DNA from: Blautia sp. BIOML-A1
GTDB taxonomy: Bacteria; Bacillota; Clostridia; Lachnospirales; Lachnospiraceae
Assembly (NCBI RefSeq): GCF_009883055.1
Contig: NZ_WWVR01000002.1
Location: 95,840-159,839 of the forward strand
Length of the DNA: 64,000 bases
Direction of reading: 5' to 3'
In this document: positions 37,794 through 46,471 of the stretch, in pieces
How the letters are laid out: the number at the start of each line of letters is the position of its first letter
Position numbering within the stretch: position 1 is the first letter of the stretch
The notes under the pieces: model-generated
The model's database searches: none
What the model saw: the letters and a program-made list of their open reading frames with translations, nothing else
What the model was told of the DNA's origin: nothing
Translations under genes and position numbers: made by a program

Positions 37794-39314
37794 ATGAGTA
37801 AAAAACAAGGAGAAGGTTTGAAATCATTCAACAAGGGATTTCAGGTTCCGGATACCTACATTATTATCTTTTTTGTAGTTGTTATCGCGGCAGTTATGAC
37901 ATTCCTTGTGCCGAAGGGCTACTACGAAACACAGGATGTTTCGTACATGATCAACGGGGTTGAGAAGACCCGTACCGTAATCAAAGACGGAAGTTTTCAG
38001 TATCTGAAGGATGATGCGGGAAATGTAGTGACTGAGGGTGTTGCGCTTTTCAGTGGAGATGGCGGAACAGGATTTTTCAATTACATGTACAATGGAATTG
38101 TAAACAGTTCTGCTATTGAGATCATTGCATTTCTTATGATTGTTGGTGGTGCGTTTGGTATTATGATCCGTACAGGTGCGATCGAAGCAGGTCTGATCGG
38201 ACTGATACGTAAGGCAAAGGGAGCAGAAAAACTGCTGATTCCAGTACTTTTTGTACTGTTTTCTCTTGGCGGTGCTGTTTTTGGAATGGGCGAAGAGGCT
38301 CTTCCATTTACTATGATTCTTTGTCCGTTGTTTGTCGCAGTCGGATATGATACAGTAATTGCAGTACTGGTTACTTACGTTGCAACACAGATCGGTTTCG
38401 GTTCATCCTGGATGAATCCATTTTCTGTAGGTATTGCACAGGGTATTGCTGGTATCGATGTATTTTCCGGCGCAGGCTTCCGTATGGTGATGTGGGTTGT
38501 TTTCACAGGACTTGGATGCGGAATGACAATCTTTTATGCAGCCAAAGTAAAAAAGAATCCGAAAATTTCTGTTGCGTATGAATCTGATCAGTACTTCCGT
38601 GATCAGAACGAAAAAACTGGTATTGATGAGGGCCATTCTTTTGGTATCGGACATATCCTGGTTCTTCTGACACTGGCTGCTACGGTAATCTGGGTAATCT
38701 GGGGCGTTATGACCCAGGGTTATTATATGCCTGAAATTGCCACACAGTTCTTTATTATGGGAATCGTTTCCGGTGTGATCGGAGTCATCTTTAAATTAAA
38801 TGACATGAGGATGAATGACATTGCAAGTTCCTTTAAGGACGGTGCCAAAGACCTGATCGGTGCGGCTCTTGTTGTTGCTATGGCACAGGGTATCATGCAG
38901 GTTCTCGGTGGTTCTGATCCGACAACACCAACTGTTATCAATACGATCATGTATAATATTTCCAATGCACTGGCAGGTGTTTCCGGAGCAGTTGCAGCAG
39001 TACTTATGTATCTGTTCCAGTCTGTATTTAACTTCTTCGTTGTTTCCGGAACAGGACAGGCTGCTATCACAATGCCGATCATGGCACCGCTGTCTGACCT
39101 GTTAGGCGTTACACGTCAGACTTCCGTACTTGCGTTCCAGCTCGGTGATGCATTTACAAACCTGATCGTTCCGACATCAGGATGTCTGATCGGTTCCCTG
39201 GCAATTGCAAAGATTGAATGGTCCAACTGGATCAAATTTATGTGGAAATTCCTTGGTGTATTGATGATCGGTGCTGTTATAACAATACTGATTGCCGTTG
39301 CAATCGGATTTTAA
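37794..39314 (+). CDS. YfcC-family membrane transporter
   Basis: A 506-residue protein with about 11-12 TM segments. VPDTYIIIFFVVVIAA at the start, GMGEEALPFTMILCPLFVAVGYDT and ALVVAMAQGIMQVLGG are characteristic of the YfcC/ArcD-like family of C4-dicarboxylate or amino-acid transporters. ATG 37794 follows GGAGGG by 10 bases; the GTG at 37776 overlaps that site. It is 14 bases before iadA, and YfcC-type genes often pair with beta-aspartyl peptidases, so aspartate- or isoaspartate-related substrates are plausible. Confidence 0.85.
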   Translation: MSKKQGEGLKSFNKGFQVPDTYIIIFFVVVIAAVMTFLVPKGYYETQDVSYMINGVEKTRTVIKDGSFQYLKDDAGNVVTEGVALFSGDGGTGFFNYMYNGIVNSSAIEIIAFLMIVGGAFGIMIRTGAIEAGLIGLIRKAKGAEKLLIPVLFVLFSLGGAVFGMGEEALPFTMILCPLFVAVGYDTVIAVLVTYVATQIGFGSSWMNPFSVGIAQGIAGIDVFSGAGFRMVMWVVFTGLGCGMTIFYAAKVKKNPKISVAYESDQYFRDQNEKTGIDEGHSFGIGHILVLLTLAATVIWVIWGVMTQGYYMPEIATQFFIMGIVSGVIGVIFKLNDMRMNDIASSFKDGAKDLIGAALVVAMAQGIMQVLGGSDPTTPTVINTIMYNISNALAGVSGAVAAVLMYLFQSVFNFFVVSGTGQAAITMPIMAPLSDLLGVTRQTSVLAFQLGDAFTNLIVPTSGCLIGSLAIAKIEWSNWIKFMWKFLGVLMIGAVITILIAVAIGF

Positions 39315-39328
39315 TTGAGAGTGAGATT

Positions 39329-40480
39329 ATGATGAAACTAATTCAGAATATTGATGTATATGCTCCGCAGCATCTGGGAACAAAGGATGTACTTGTGATC
39401 AATGACAAAATCGTAAAAATTGCAGATGCAGGTACGATACTGGCAGAGGGATTTCTTGCTGACGCAGAGGTGATCGACGGAAGTAATCTGCTTTTGACAC
39501 CAGGTTTTATTGACAGTCACGTTCATGTACTTGGAGGTGGTGGAGAAGGTGGATTCGCAAATCGTACTCCGGAAGCAACTCTTGAAGGGCTTACGAAATT
39601 TGGCGTAACAACAGTTGTTGGTTGTCTGGGTACAGATGGAATCGGCCGGGATATGTGTGCTCTTGTCGCAAAGACAAAGGGATTGAATGAACAGGGAATG
39701 TCAGCTTACTGCTATACAGGAAGCTATCAGATTCCGGTTCACACACTGACAGACAGCATAACGAAGGATATCATGATGATCCAGGAAATCATCGGAACAG
39801 GAGAAATCGCTATTTCGGATCATCGTTCTTCACAGCCGACATTTGAGGAATTTACACGTGTAGTTGCAGATACGCGGCTTGGTGGTGTCCTTTCCGGGAA
39901 AGCCGGTATAGTAAATGTTCATCTCGGTGACAGCAGGAGATGTATGGATCTTATTGATCGTGTGATCGATGAGACAGAAATACCGGCATCCCAGTTTCTT
40001 CCGACACATATCAATCGAAATGAAATGCTTTTCTGTAAGGCAATCGAGTATGCGTTGAAGGGTGGAGCAGTCGACTTTACCGGGAACGAGGATATTGATT
40101 ACTGGGAGACAATCTGTGATGAGGTGCGTGTATGCAAGGGCATGAAGCGTATGCTGGAGGCCGGCGTTGATCCAAAACGAATGACGATTTCTTCTGATGG
40201 ACAGGGAAGTCTGCCAATGTACAGTAAAGATGGAGAATTCCTTGGAATGGGAGTGGGTCAATCCAGCTGTCTTCTGAAGGAAGTAAAAGAATGTGTATTT
40301 AAGGCAGAAATCCCACTGGAAATCGCACTTTCCACGATCACATCAAATCCGGCAGAAATCCTTCATCTCAATGGCAAAGGTAAAATTGAGGAAGGATACG
40401 ATGCGGATCTGTGTATTCTGGACCAGAGCCTGCAGCTTGTTGAGGTAATAGCCAGAGGCAAAACAGTATATACAAAGTAA
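39329..40480 (+). CDS. iadA: Beta-aspartyl (isoaspartyl) dipeptidase
   Basis: A 383-residue amidohydrolase. The HxH metal motif appears as DSHVHVLGGGGEGG, followed by LGGVLSGKAGIVNVHLG, HINRNE and the C-terminal TISSDGQGSLP with the catalytic Asp. IadA cleaves beta-aspartyl dipeptides arising from protein damage. The frame opens at 39218 inside the YfcC gene, but ATG 39329/39332 is the first start with a GAGAGTGAG site and aligned N-terminus (KLIQNIDVYAPQHLG). Co-transcribed with YfcC. Confidence 0.9.
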   Translation: MMKLIQNIDVYAPQHLGTKDVLVINDKIVKIADAGTILAEGFLADAEVIDGSNLLLTPGFIDSHVHVLGGGGEGGFANRTPEATLEGLTKFGVTTVVGCLGTDGIGRDMCALVAKTKGLNEQGMSAYCYTGSYQIPVHTLTDSITKDIMMIQEIIGTGEIAISDHRSSQPTFEEFTRVVADTRLGGVLSGKAGIVNVHLGDSRRCMDLIDRVIDETEIPASQFLPTHINRNEMLFCKAIEYALKGGAVDFTGNEDIDYWETICDEVRVCKGMKRMLEAGVDPKRMTISSDGQGSLPMYSKDGEFLGMGVGQSSCLLKEVKECVFKAEIPLEIALSTITSNPAEILHLNGKGKIEEGYDADLCILDQSLQLVEVIARGKTVYTK

Positions 40481-40498
40481 ATTAAGAGTCATAATTAA

Positions 40499-40543
40499 AA
40501 TATCCGGTGCAGAACATATACGTTATGAACCGGATATTTTTTT
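40499..40543. terminator. Bidirectional terminator
   Basis: AATATCCGGT (40499-40508) and ACCGGATATT (40529-40538), then a T-run. It lies between convergent iadA and AraC genes. Confidence 0.88.
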
Positions 40544-40588
40544 GCTTTAGAAATTAGTCTACAATGTTCTGATGAAGGCAGATTAAAT

Positions 40589-41422
40589 CTATTCCTTTCT
40601 TTTTTTCTTAAGCTTGCGGTAAGTTCCGGCAGTCATGCCGCAGGATTTACGAAAACTCTGGGACAGATAACTCTGGGAAGAGAATCCTACAAGATGTGCA
40701 ATGTCTGAAATTCCGTAATCGGTATTTTCCAGGAGTTCTTTACACACGTCAATTCGTTTTCGACTCAGATAATTTATGGGAGAGATTCCGTAATATTTTG
40801 TGAATTCATGACTTAGATAGTACTTGTTCAGATGACTGAGTGCAGACAGATGATCAAGGTTAATATTCTCACTATAATTAGAATCAAGATAACGTTTGAT
40901 ATAAGCACATTCCTTACTGGGGTGTTGTGCGGTGATCAGTTCAAAAGGAGAATCTGTAATTCGCTGAAGCTGCAGAATCAGAATGTGCAGCAGGTAGTTG
41001 CAGATTTTTTCGTATCCTTCGGACTGCTTATCCAGTTCCTGAAACAGGGAGTTAAAGTAAAAAAGCAGATCTGCCTCTTTTTTTCTGCAGTTGAAAATGC
41101 GATATTCTTTCTGATCATTAAAAGAGAAGCATACCCCTTCTACTCCTACGGTGAAATAGCTGAGAGGCGGTGTCCCTTTGGAAATCTCCGTGTGGTTGAT
41201 GTGAGGATTGACAATGATCAGATCATCTTTGGAAATAGGATAGATCTTGTCCTCAAGCAGAAATTCACCTCGTCCATCTCGTACATAAAACAATTCAGTA
41301 AATGCATGAGAATGGGGAATGCTTGGCCAGTCACCTTCGTAGCGGGAAGAAGATGCATTCAGAAGTGTGACATCCTGTGAATCGGTATCCTCAGGGCTGA
41401 AACGAAGAGAGTGTGAGCTCAT
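40589..41422 (-). CDS. AraC-family transcription regulator
   Basis: A 277-residue protein: N-terminal cupin-like sensor (SIPHSHAFTELFYVRDGRGEF, about 30-110) and C-terminal double helix-turn-helix (about 180-277) with GISPINYLSRKRIDVCKELL and DIAHLVGFSSQSYLSQSFRK. Cupin-AraC proteins of this type usually activate sugar genes. AAAGGAGGAACC precedes the ATG. It is divergently placed from the GH112 phosphorylase gene over a 381-base spacer, making that gene its likely target. Confidence 0.9.
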   Translation of the reverse strand: MSSHSLRFSPEDTDSQDVTLLNASSSRYEGDWPSIPHSHAFTELFYVRDGRGEFLLEDKIYPISKDDLIIVNPHINHTEISKGTPPLSYFTVGVEGVCFSFNDQKEYRIFNCRKKEADLLFYFNSLFQELDKQSEGYEKICNYLLHILILQLQRITDSPFELITAQHPSKECAYIKRYLDSNYSENINLDHLSALSHLNKYYLSHEFTKYYGISPINYLSRKRIDVCKELLENTDYGISDIAHLVGFSSQSYLSQSFRKSCGMTAGTYRKLKKKRKE

Positions 41423-41803
41423 AAAAGGTTCCTCCTTTCATCAAAAATCTTATGCTGATTTCCCAGTTTATTGTGCTCGTTGACAATTTAGTAATTTTGT
41501 TCGAAATAAAAATACAAATAAAAATATAATGATAATAACATATTTCGTGTTCAGATGAAAAAATTGAGGTAAATGCACAAAAAATATAAAAAGATAAAAA
41601 TATAATAGGCTATTATGGCTAAAAATAGATTGCTTATAAAAATAATAATAACGTTTTTGGATATAATATCATAATCTTGTTCGAAGAGCAAGATTTCTAA
41701 AAAACAAAGCAAAAAGTGAATTGAAAAAGGAAGGTAAAGAACGTATTCTATAAACAGTGAAAAGAAACAGAAAGTTCTACTTAATTTTCCAGGAGGAGAT
41801 AAA
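41423..41803 (+). promoter_or_regulatory. Shared AraC/GH112 regulatory region with repeated TTGTTCGAA
   Basis: A 381-base AT-rich spacer. TATAAT at 41662-41667 is a likely -10 for the GH112 gene. The word TTGTTCGAA occurs twice, at 41497-41505 and 41677-41685, one near each divergent gene. The second copy lies in an imperfect inverted repeat, ATCTTGTTCGAAGAGCAAGAT (41674-41694), at the expected transcript start. These are candidate AraC binding sites. GGAGGAGATAAA precedes the GH112 start. No small gene is evident. Confidence 0.55.
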
Positions 41804-43960
41804 ATGAAAAAAGGTCGTGTAACAATACCAACTAATTTAGATGTAGTACCGCAGACACTGGAAATGCTCGATGAGTGGGGAGCGGACGCGATCCGCGACT
41901 GTGATGGAACAGAGTTTCCACAGGAATTAAAAGAAACTGGTGCCAAGATATATGCAACTTATTATACAACCCGTAAGGATAATGCCTGGGCAAAGGCAAA
42001 TCCGGAGGAAATCCAGCAGATGTATATCATGACATCTTTCCATACAGCTACATCGGATAAACTGGAGATCCATCTGATGGATCATCTGTATCCGGATATG
42101 CTGGCAGTAAATACGAGAGACGATATTTACAGATGGTGGGAAGTTATGGATCGAACCACCGGAGAAGCAGTGCCGACAACTCAGTGGAGCTATGTCGAAG
42201 AAACAGGTAATGTAGTACTCAGAGCTGCAAAGCCATTTCATGAATATACGGTAAGTTTCCTGGCATATATTATGTGGGATCCGGTACATATGTACAATGC
42301 AGTAGTAAATGAATGGAAGGATGTGGAACCACAGATCACATTTGATGTGCGTCAGCCGAAAACAAGAGCATATTCTATGGAGCGTCTGCGCAGATTTCTG
42401 GACACACATGAGTATGTAGATGTCGTACGATTTACTACTTTTTTCCATCAGTTTACCCTTATATTTGATGAACTGGCAAGAGAAAAATATGTAGACTGGT
42501 TTGGATATTCTGCATCTGTAAGCCCATATATCCTGGAGCAGTTTGAGAAAGAAGTGGGTTATCCTTTCAGACCGGAATATATCATTGATCAGGGATATAT
42601 GAACAACACATACAGAATTCCATCAGCAGAATTCAAAGATTTCCAGGCATTCCAGAGACGGGAAGTAGCGAAGCTTGCCAAAGAAATGGTAGACATTGTT
42701 CACGAGTACGGAAAAGAAGCAATGATGTTCATGGGAGATCATTGGATCGGTATGGAACCTTTCATGGATGAATTTGCATCTATCGGACTGGATGCAGTAG
42801 TAGGAAGTGTTGGAAACGGTGCAACCTTACGTCTGTTCAGCGATATTAAGAATGTGAAATATACAGAAGGAAGATTTCTTCCGTATTTCTTCCCGGATAC
42901 TTTCCATGAAGGGGGAGATCCTGTAAAAGAGGCAAAAGTAAACTGGGTAACCGCAAGAAGAGCAATTCTGAGAAGCCCGATCCAGAGAATCGGCTACGGT
43001 GGATATCTGAAGCTCGCACTGGAATTTCCGGATTTTGTACAGTATATCAAGGAAGTTTGTGATGAATTCCGTACCTTATATGACAACATTCAGGGAACAA
43101 CTCCTTATTGCGTGAAGAGAGTAGCGGTTTTGAACTGCTGGGGAAAAATGCGCTCTTGGGGAAATCATATGGTGCATCATGCGATCTATTATAAGCAGAA
43201 TTATTCTTATTTCGGAATTATAGAAGCATTGAGCGGGGCACCGTTTGAAGTATCCTTTATCAACTTTGATGATATCCGTGAGAACAGAGATCTGCTGAAG
43301 AATTTTGATGTTATCATCAATGTCGGAGATGCAGATACCGCACAGTCAGGTGGTGAAAACTGGATCGATGAAACGGTCATCACTGCGGTCAGAGAATTTG
43401 TATATAATGGCGGAGGTTTTATTGGAGTAGGTGAACCGGCAGCTCATCAGTGGCAGGGTAAATTCTTCCAGTTGGATGATATCCTTGGTGTGGAAGAAGA
43501 GCGAGGATTTAATCTTAATACGGATAAATATAACTGGGAAGAACACAGAGAGCATTTTATCCTGCAGGATACTGACGGAGATGTTGACTTCGGCGAAGGC
43601 AAGAAGAACATCTATGCATTGCCGGAAACAGACATTCTGATCCAGAAAGATCAGGAAGTGCAGATGGCTGTGAAGAGTTTTGGAAAAGGAAGAGGCGTAT
43701 ATATCAGCGGCCTTCCATACAGTTTCAAAAACAGCCGTGTACTCTATCGTGCGGTTCTCTGGTCTGCGTCTGCTGAGAAAGAACTTCATTGCTGGTACTC
43801 CACGAACTATAATGTGGAAGTACATGCTTATGTGAAGAATGGTAAGTACTGTGTGGTTAATAATACTTATGAGCCACAGGATACGACTGTTTACAGAGGC
43901 GACGGAAGTAGTTTTGAACTTCATCTGGAAGCAAATGAAATTAAGTGGTATCAGATCTAA
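41804..43960 (+). CDS. GH112 galactosyl-hexosamine / galactosyl-rhamnose phosphorylase
   Basis: A 718-residue cytoplasmic phosphorylase of GH112 (usual length about 720). The N-terminus reads KGRVTIPTNLDVVPQTLEMLDEWGADAIRDCDGTE, with TWSYVEETG-like and GFIGVGEPAAHQWQGKF motifs typical of the family. Members phosphorolyse Gal-beta-1,3-HexNAc (from mucin or milk glycans) or Gal-beta-1,4-Rha to galactose-1-phosphate; which one cannot be told from sequence. It stands alone, with no sugar ABC transporter or galactose-1-phosphate enzymes beside it. Strong GGAGGAG site and its own AraC regulator. Confidence 0.9.
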   Translation: MKKGRVTIPTNLDVVPQTLEMLDEWGADAIRDCDGTEFPQELKETGAKIYATYYTTRKDNAWAKANPEEIQQMYIMTSFHTATSDKLEIHLMDHLYPDMLAVNTRDDIYRWWEVMDRTTGEAVPTTQWSYVEETGNVVLRAAKPFHEYTVSFLAYIMWDPVHMYNAVVNEWKDVEPQITFDVRQPKTRAYSMERLRRFLDTHEYVDVVRFTTFFHQFTLIFDELAREKYVDWFGYSASVSPYILEQFEKEVGYPFRPEYIIDQGYMNNTYRIPSAEFKDFQAFQRREVAKLAKEMVDIVHEYGKEAMMFMGDHWIGMEPFMDEFASIGLDAVVGSVGNGATLRLFSDIKNVKYTEGRFLPYFFPDTFHEGGDPVKEAKVNWVTARRAILRSPIQRIGYGGYLKLALEFPDFVQYIKEVCDEFRTLYDNIQGTTPYCVKRVAVLNCWGKMRSWGNHMVHHAIYYKQNYSYFGIIEALSGAPFEVSFINFDDIRENRDLLKNFDVIINVGDADTAQSGGENWIDETVITAVREFVYNGGGFIGVGEPAAHQWQGKFFQLDDILGVEEERGFNLNTDKYNWEEHREHFILQDTDGDVDFGEGKKNIYALPETDILIQKDQEVQMAVKSFGKGRGVYISGLPYSFKNSRVLYRAVLWSASAEKELHCWYSTNYNVEVHAYVKNGKYCVVNNTYEPQDTTVYRGDGSSFELHLEANEIKWYQI

Positions 43961-43984
43961 AAGAAAAATCAAATATATAATAAG

Positions 43985-44015
43985 AAAAAGATGGTTATCA
44001 TTAGCCATCTTTTTT
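43985..44015 (+). terminator. Terminator after the GH112 gene
   Basis: AAAAAGATGG ... CCATCTTTTTT flanking an ATTAG-type loop, 25 bases after the stop codon. Confidence 0.85.
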
Positions 44016-44104
44016 CTTTGGGTAAAAAAATGAAAATATACAAAGTTTATGTGTTTTCTGGTACAATTAAAATAAAAATGATGGAGAAAGAGATGGGGGA
44101 AATA

Positions 44105-45139
44105 ATGCAGGCTTACACATATGTTTCAGAAGGAAAATTTGAATTAAGAGAAAAACCAAAACCAGTGCTTATGCATGAAAGAGATGCAATCGTAAAAGTA
44201 ACACTTGCCAGTATCTGCTCAAGTGATCTGCACATCAAACATGGGAGTGTTCCTCGTGCGGTTCCGGGTATAACAGTTGGACATGAGATGGTAGGAATCG
44301 TGGAGTCAGTTGGCAGTGCTGTAACTAAAGTAAAACCGGGAGATCGAGTGACGGTAAATGTAGAAACTTTTTGTGGAGAATGTTTTTTCTGTAAAAAAGG
44401 CTATGTAAATAACTGCACAGATAAGAATGGTGGCTGGGCGCTGGGCTGTCGTATTGATGGGGGACAGGCGGAATATGTGCGAGTGCCTTTTGCAGATCAG
44501 GGGCTGAATAAGATCCCGGAAGAGGTTACGGACAGACAGGCGTTGCTGGTAGGGGATGTTCTCGCTACCGGCTACTGGGCTGCACGTATTTCTGAGATCA
44601 CAGAGGAAGATACGGTACTGGTTATCGGTGCAGGTCCTACAGGTATCTGTACCTTGCTTTGTGCTATGCTGAAGAATCCGAAGCGTATTATTGTATGTGA
44701 AAAGGATGAAAACCGTATCTGTTTTATTAGGGAACATTATCCGGAGATTCTTACAGTTTCTCCGGAAAAATGCGAGGAGTTTGTTCGGGATAACAGTGAT
44801 CATGGAGGAGCAGATGTGGTTCTTGAAGTTGCGGGTGCAGAATCCACATTTCGTCTGGCCTGGGAATGTGCAAGACCAAATGCGGTCGTAACAGTGGTTG
44901 CACTTTATGATAAAGCACAGACCTTACCTCTTCCGGAAATGTATGGCAAGAATCTTACATTCAAAACAGGCGGCGTGGATGGCTGCGACTGCGAAGAAAC
45001 ATTAAAGCTGATCGCAGAAGGCAGAATCAATACAGAACCACTGATCACACATACCTATCCACTCAGCAGAATTGAAGAGGGATATGATCTTTTTGAAAAT
45101 AAGAGAGATGGTGTGATCAAAGTGGCAGTGGAATGCTGA
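44105..45139 (+). CDS. Zinc-dependent alcohol/polyol dehydrogenase
   Basis: A 344-residue MDR protein. The catalytic zinc ligands are in SICSSDLHIKHG and GHEMVG; the structural zinc cysteines occur as CGECFFCKKGYVNNC; the NAD-binding motif is VIGAGPTGICTLL. Substrate could be a polyol or sugar alcohol. I start at ATG 44105 (GGGGGA just upstream; matches the family N-terminus MQAYTYV), although ATG 44093 and 44081 are in frame. A TACAAT -10 at 44062-44067 supports a start after about 44074. The stop is 32 bases before the nitroreductase start, so the two form a unit. Confidence 0.88.
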   Translation: MQAYTYVSEGKFELREKPKPVLMHERDAIVKVTLASICSSDLHIKHGSVPRAVPGITVGHEMVGIVESVGSAVTKVKPGDRVTVNVETFCGECFFCKKGYVNNCTDKNGGWALGCRIDGGQAEYVRVPFADQGLNKIPEEVTDRQALLVGDVLATGYWAARISEITEEDTVLVIGAGPTGICTLLCAMLKNPKRIIVCEKDENRICFIREHYPEILTVSPEKCEEFVRDNSDHGGADVVLEVAGAESTFRLAWECARPNAVVTVVALYDKAQTLPLPEMYGKNLTFKTGGVDGCDCEETLKLIAEGRINTEPLITHTYPLSRIEEGYDLFENKRDGVIKVAVEC

Positions 45140-45171
45140 TAAAGAAGCATGTAAAGGAGAAAAAATCTGAA

Positions 45172-45900
45172 ATGAATGAAATTATAGAGAGTTTATATCG
45201 CAGAAAGTCAGTGAGGGTATATGAAGACAGAGTAATTCCGGAAGAAATGAAGGATATGATACTGGAAGCTGCAATGCAGGCTCCGACAGCAGGATGTCAG
45301 CAGTTATATACAATTCTGGATATTACAGATCAGGAGTTAAAAGAAGCACTGGCAGAAAGCTGTGATCATCAGCCGTTTATCGCAAACGCACAGATGGTTC
45401 TGGTATTTTGTGCGGATTGTAAGAAATGGTACGATACTTATCGGGAAGCCGGCTGTGAACCGAGAAAGCCAGGTGTGGGTGATCTGATGCTTGCAGTGAC
45501 GGATACTGCCATTGCAGCACAGAATGCTGTGGTGGCGGCAGAAAGTCTTGGGATTGGTTCTTGTTATATCGGTGATATTATGGAAAATTACGAAGAACAG
45601 AGGAGACTTTTGCAGCTTCCCGGATATGTATTTCCGGCAGTCATGCTGGTATTTGGCTGGCCGACTGAGCAGCAGGTACGGCGGCAGAAGCCGGAACGAT
45701 GCGAGCGGAAACATATCGTGCACGAAAACGGATACCGCAGTATGGATGGAGATGAACTGAGGGAAATGTTTGCGTATAAGCATAAAAATCATACCTATGA
45801 GGAATGGTGCAGTGCATTCTGCAAACGCAAGTATAATTCCGACTTTTCAAAAGAAATGAGCAGATCGGCAGCAGAATATCTGGATCAGTTTGAAAAATAA
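45172..45900 (+). CDS. Nitroreductase-family flavoprotein
   Basis: A 242-residue protein. N-terminal SLYRRKSVRVYEDR (FMN-binding Arg/Ser), AMQAPTAGCQQLY, and AAQNAVVAAESLGIGSCYIGDI are family features; the C-terminal part carries a basic extension. Such FMN enzymes reduce nitro compounds, quinones or unsaturated bonds with NAD(P)H. ATG 45172 is chosen because AAAGGAG lies 12 bases upstream and the family motif starts there; the frame extends to 45133, where it overlaps the dehydrogenase. Confidence 0.88.
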   Translation: MNEIIESLYRRKSVRVYEDRVIPEEMKDMILEAAMQAPTAGCQQLYTILDITDQELKEALAESCDHQPFIANAQMVLVFCADCKKWYDTYREAGCEPRKPGVGDLMLAVTDTAIAAQNAVVAAESLGIGSCYIGDIMENYEEQRRLLQLPGYVFPAVMLVFGWPTEQQVRRQKPERCERKHIVHENGYRSMDGDELREMFAYKHKNHTYEEWCSAFCKRKYNSDFSKEMSRSAAEYLDQFEK

Positions 45901-45973
45901 AAAGCGTTCCGAATTCTTTGCGTATAGAAAAAAATGAATAACTCCAGGCAATAAGCAAGTTATGAAAGAAAAA

Positions 45974-46025
45974 TAGTAATAATTACTAATATTATATTGA
46001 CATCTATTTCAAATAGATATATAAT
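45974..46025 (+). promoter_or_regulatory. Consensus promoter with two palindromic operators before rubredoxin
   Basis: TTGACA (45997-46002), 17-base spacer, TATAAT (46020-46025): a perfect sigma-70 promoter. Perfect palindrome TAGTAAT-A-ATTACTA (45974-45988) lies just upstream of the -35. A second perfect palindrome, ATCTATTT-C-AAATAGAT (46002-46018), fills the spacer. The first is a 7-1-7 repeat like Fur/PerR-family boxes. The leader is then about 105 bases. Confidence 0.75.
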
Positions 46026-46137
46026 CTTATCAGACAATAACTTATAACAAAAGCAAACTTAGCGTCAGCTATAGAAGACAGAAATTACAAATATTCTATG
46101 TATAAATTTTGCAAAGATAGTAAAGGAGGAACTTATA

Positions 46138-46299
46138 ATGAAATATGTATGCGATGTTTGTGGTTGGGAATATGATGAAGAAGAAGGATATCCGGAAGGT
46201 GGTATTGCACCAGGAACAAAATGGGAAGATGTTCCGGATGATTTCGAATGTCCATTATGCTCTGTTGGAAAGGATCAGTTCTCAAAAGTTGAAGACTGA
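46138..46299 (+). CDS. Rubredoxin
   Basis: A 53-residue protein. Both iron-binding CxxC(G) pairs are present: [10 protein letters not shown] near the N-terminus and [12 protein letters not shown] near the C-terminus, with the [12 protein letters not shown] stretch between them. Rubredoxin carries single electrons to rubrerythrin, superoxide reductase or other partners in oxidative-stress defence of anaerobes. AAAGGAGG precedes the ATG by 9 bases. Single-gene unit ending at a terminator; partner genes are not adjacent. Confidence 0.97.
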   Translation: MKYVCDVCGWEYDEEEGYPEGGIAPGTKWEDVPDDFECPLCSVGKDQFSKVED

Positions 46300-46326
46300 A
46301 AATTCAGCATATTTATAAGGTCAAGG

Positions 46327-46357
46327 ATGCCTCATTGGAAAACCAGTGGGGCATTTT
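46327..46357 (+). terminator. Terminator after rubredoxin
   Basis: ATGCCTCATTGG pairs with CCAGTGGGGCAT with a few G-U pairs, AAAA loop, then TTTATTTTT. Confidence 0.85.
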
Positions 46358-46403
46358 ATTTTTGGTAAAATAGATAGAGGACACTTGATTAATTTTGGAG
46401 GAT

Positions 46404-46424
46404 TTGATACATTGACTCTATCAA
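46404..46424 (+). promoter_or_regulatory. Inverted repeat before the MATE gene
   Basis: TTGATA-N9-TATCAA (46404-46424), about 50 bases before the MATE start. It is a plausible operator for a TetR- or MarR-type repressor, but no such regulator is adjacent. Confidence 0.4.
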
Positions 46425-46471
46425 TACAAACAGATTCTGTACTTTGAAGGGATGAGGGGGGATATAAAATA

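Noticed and set aside
41505-41620. Repeated AAATAAAAATA words as a replication origin or iteron
   Set aside because: The stretch is simply A-rich intergenic DNA; no DnaA boxes or regular iteron spacing are visible.
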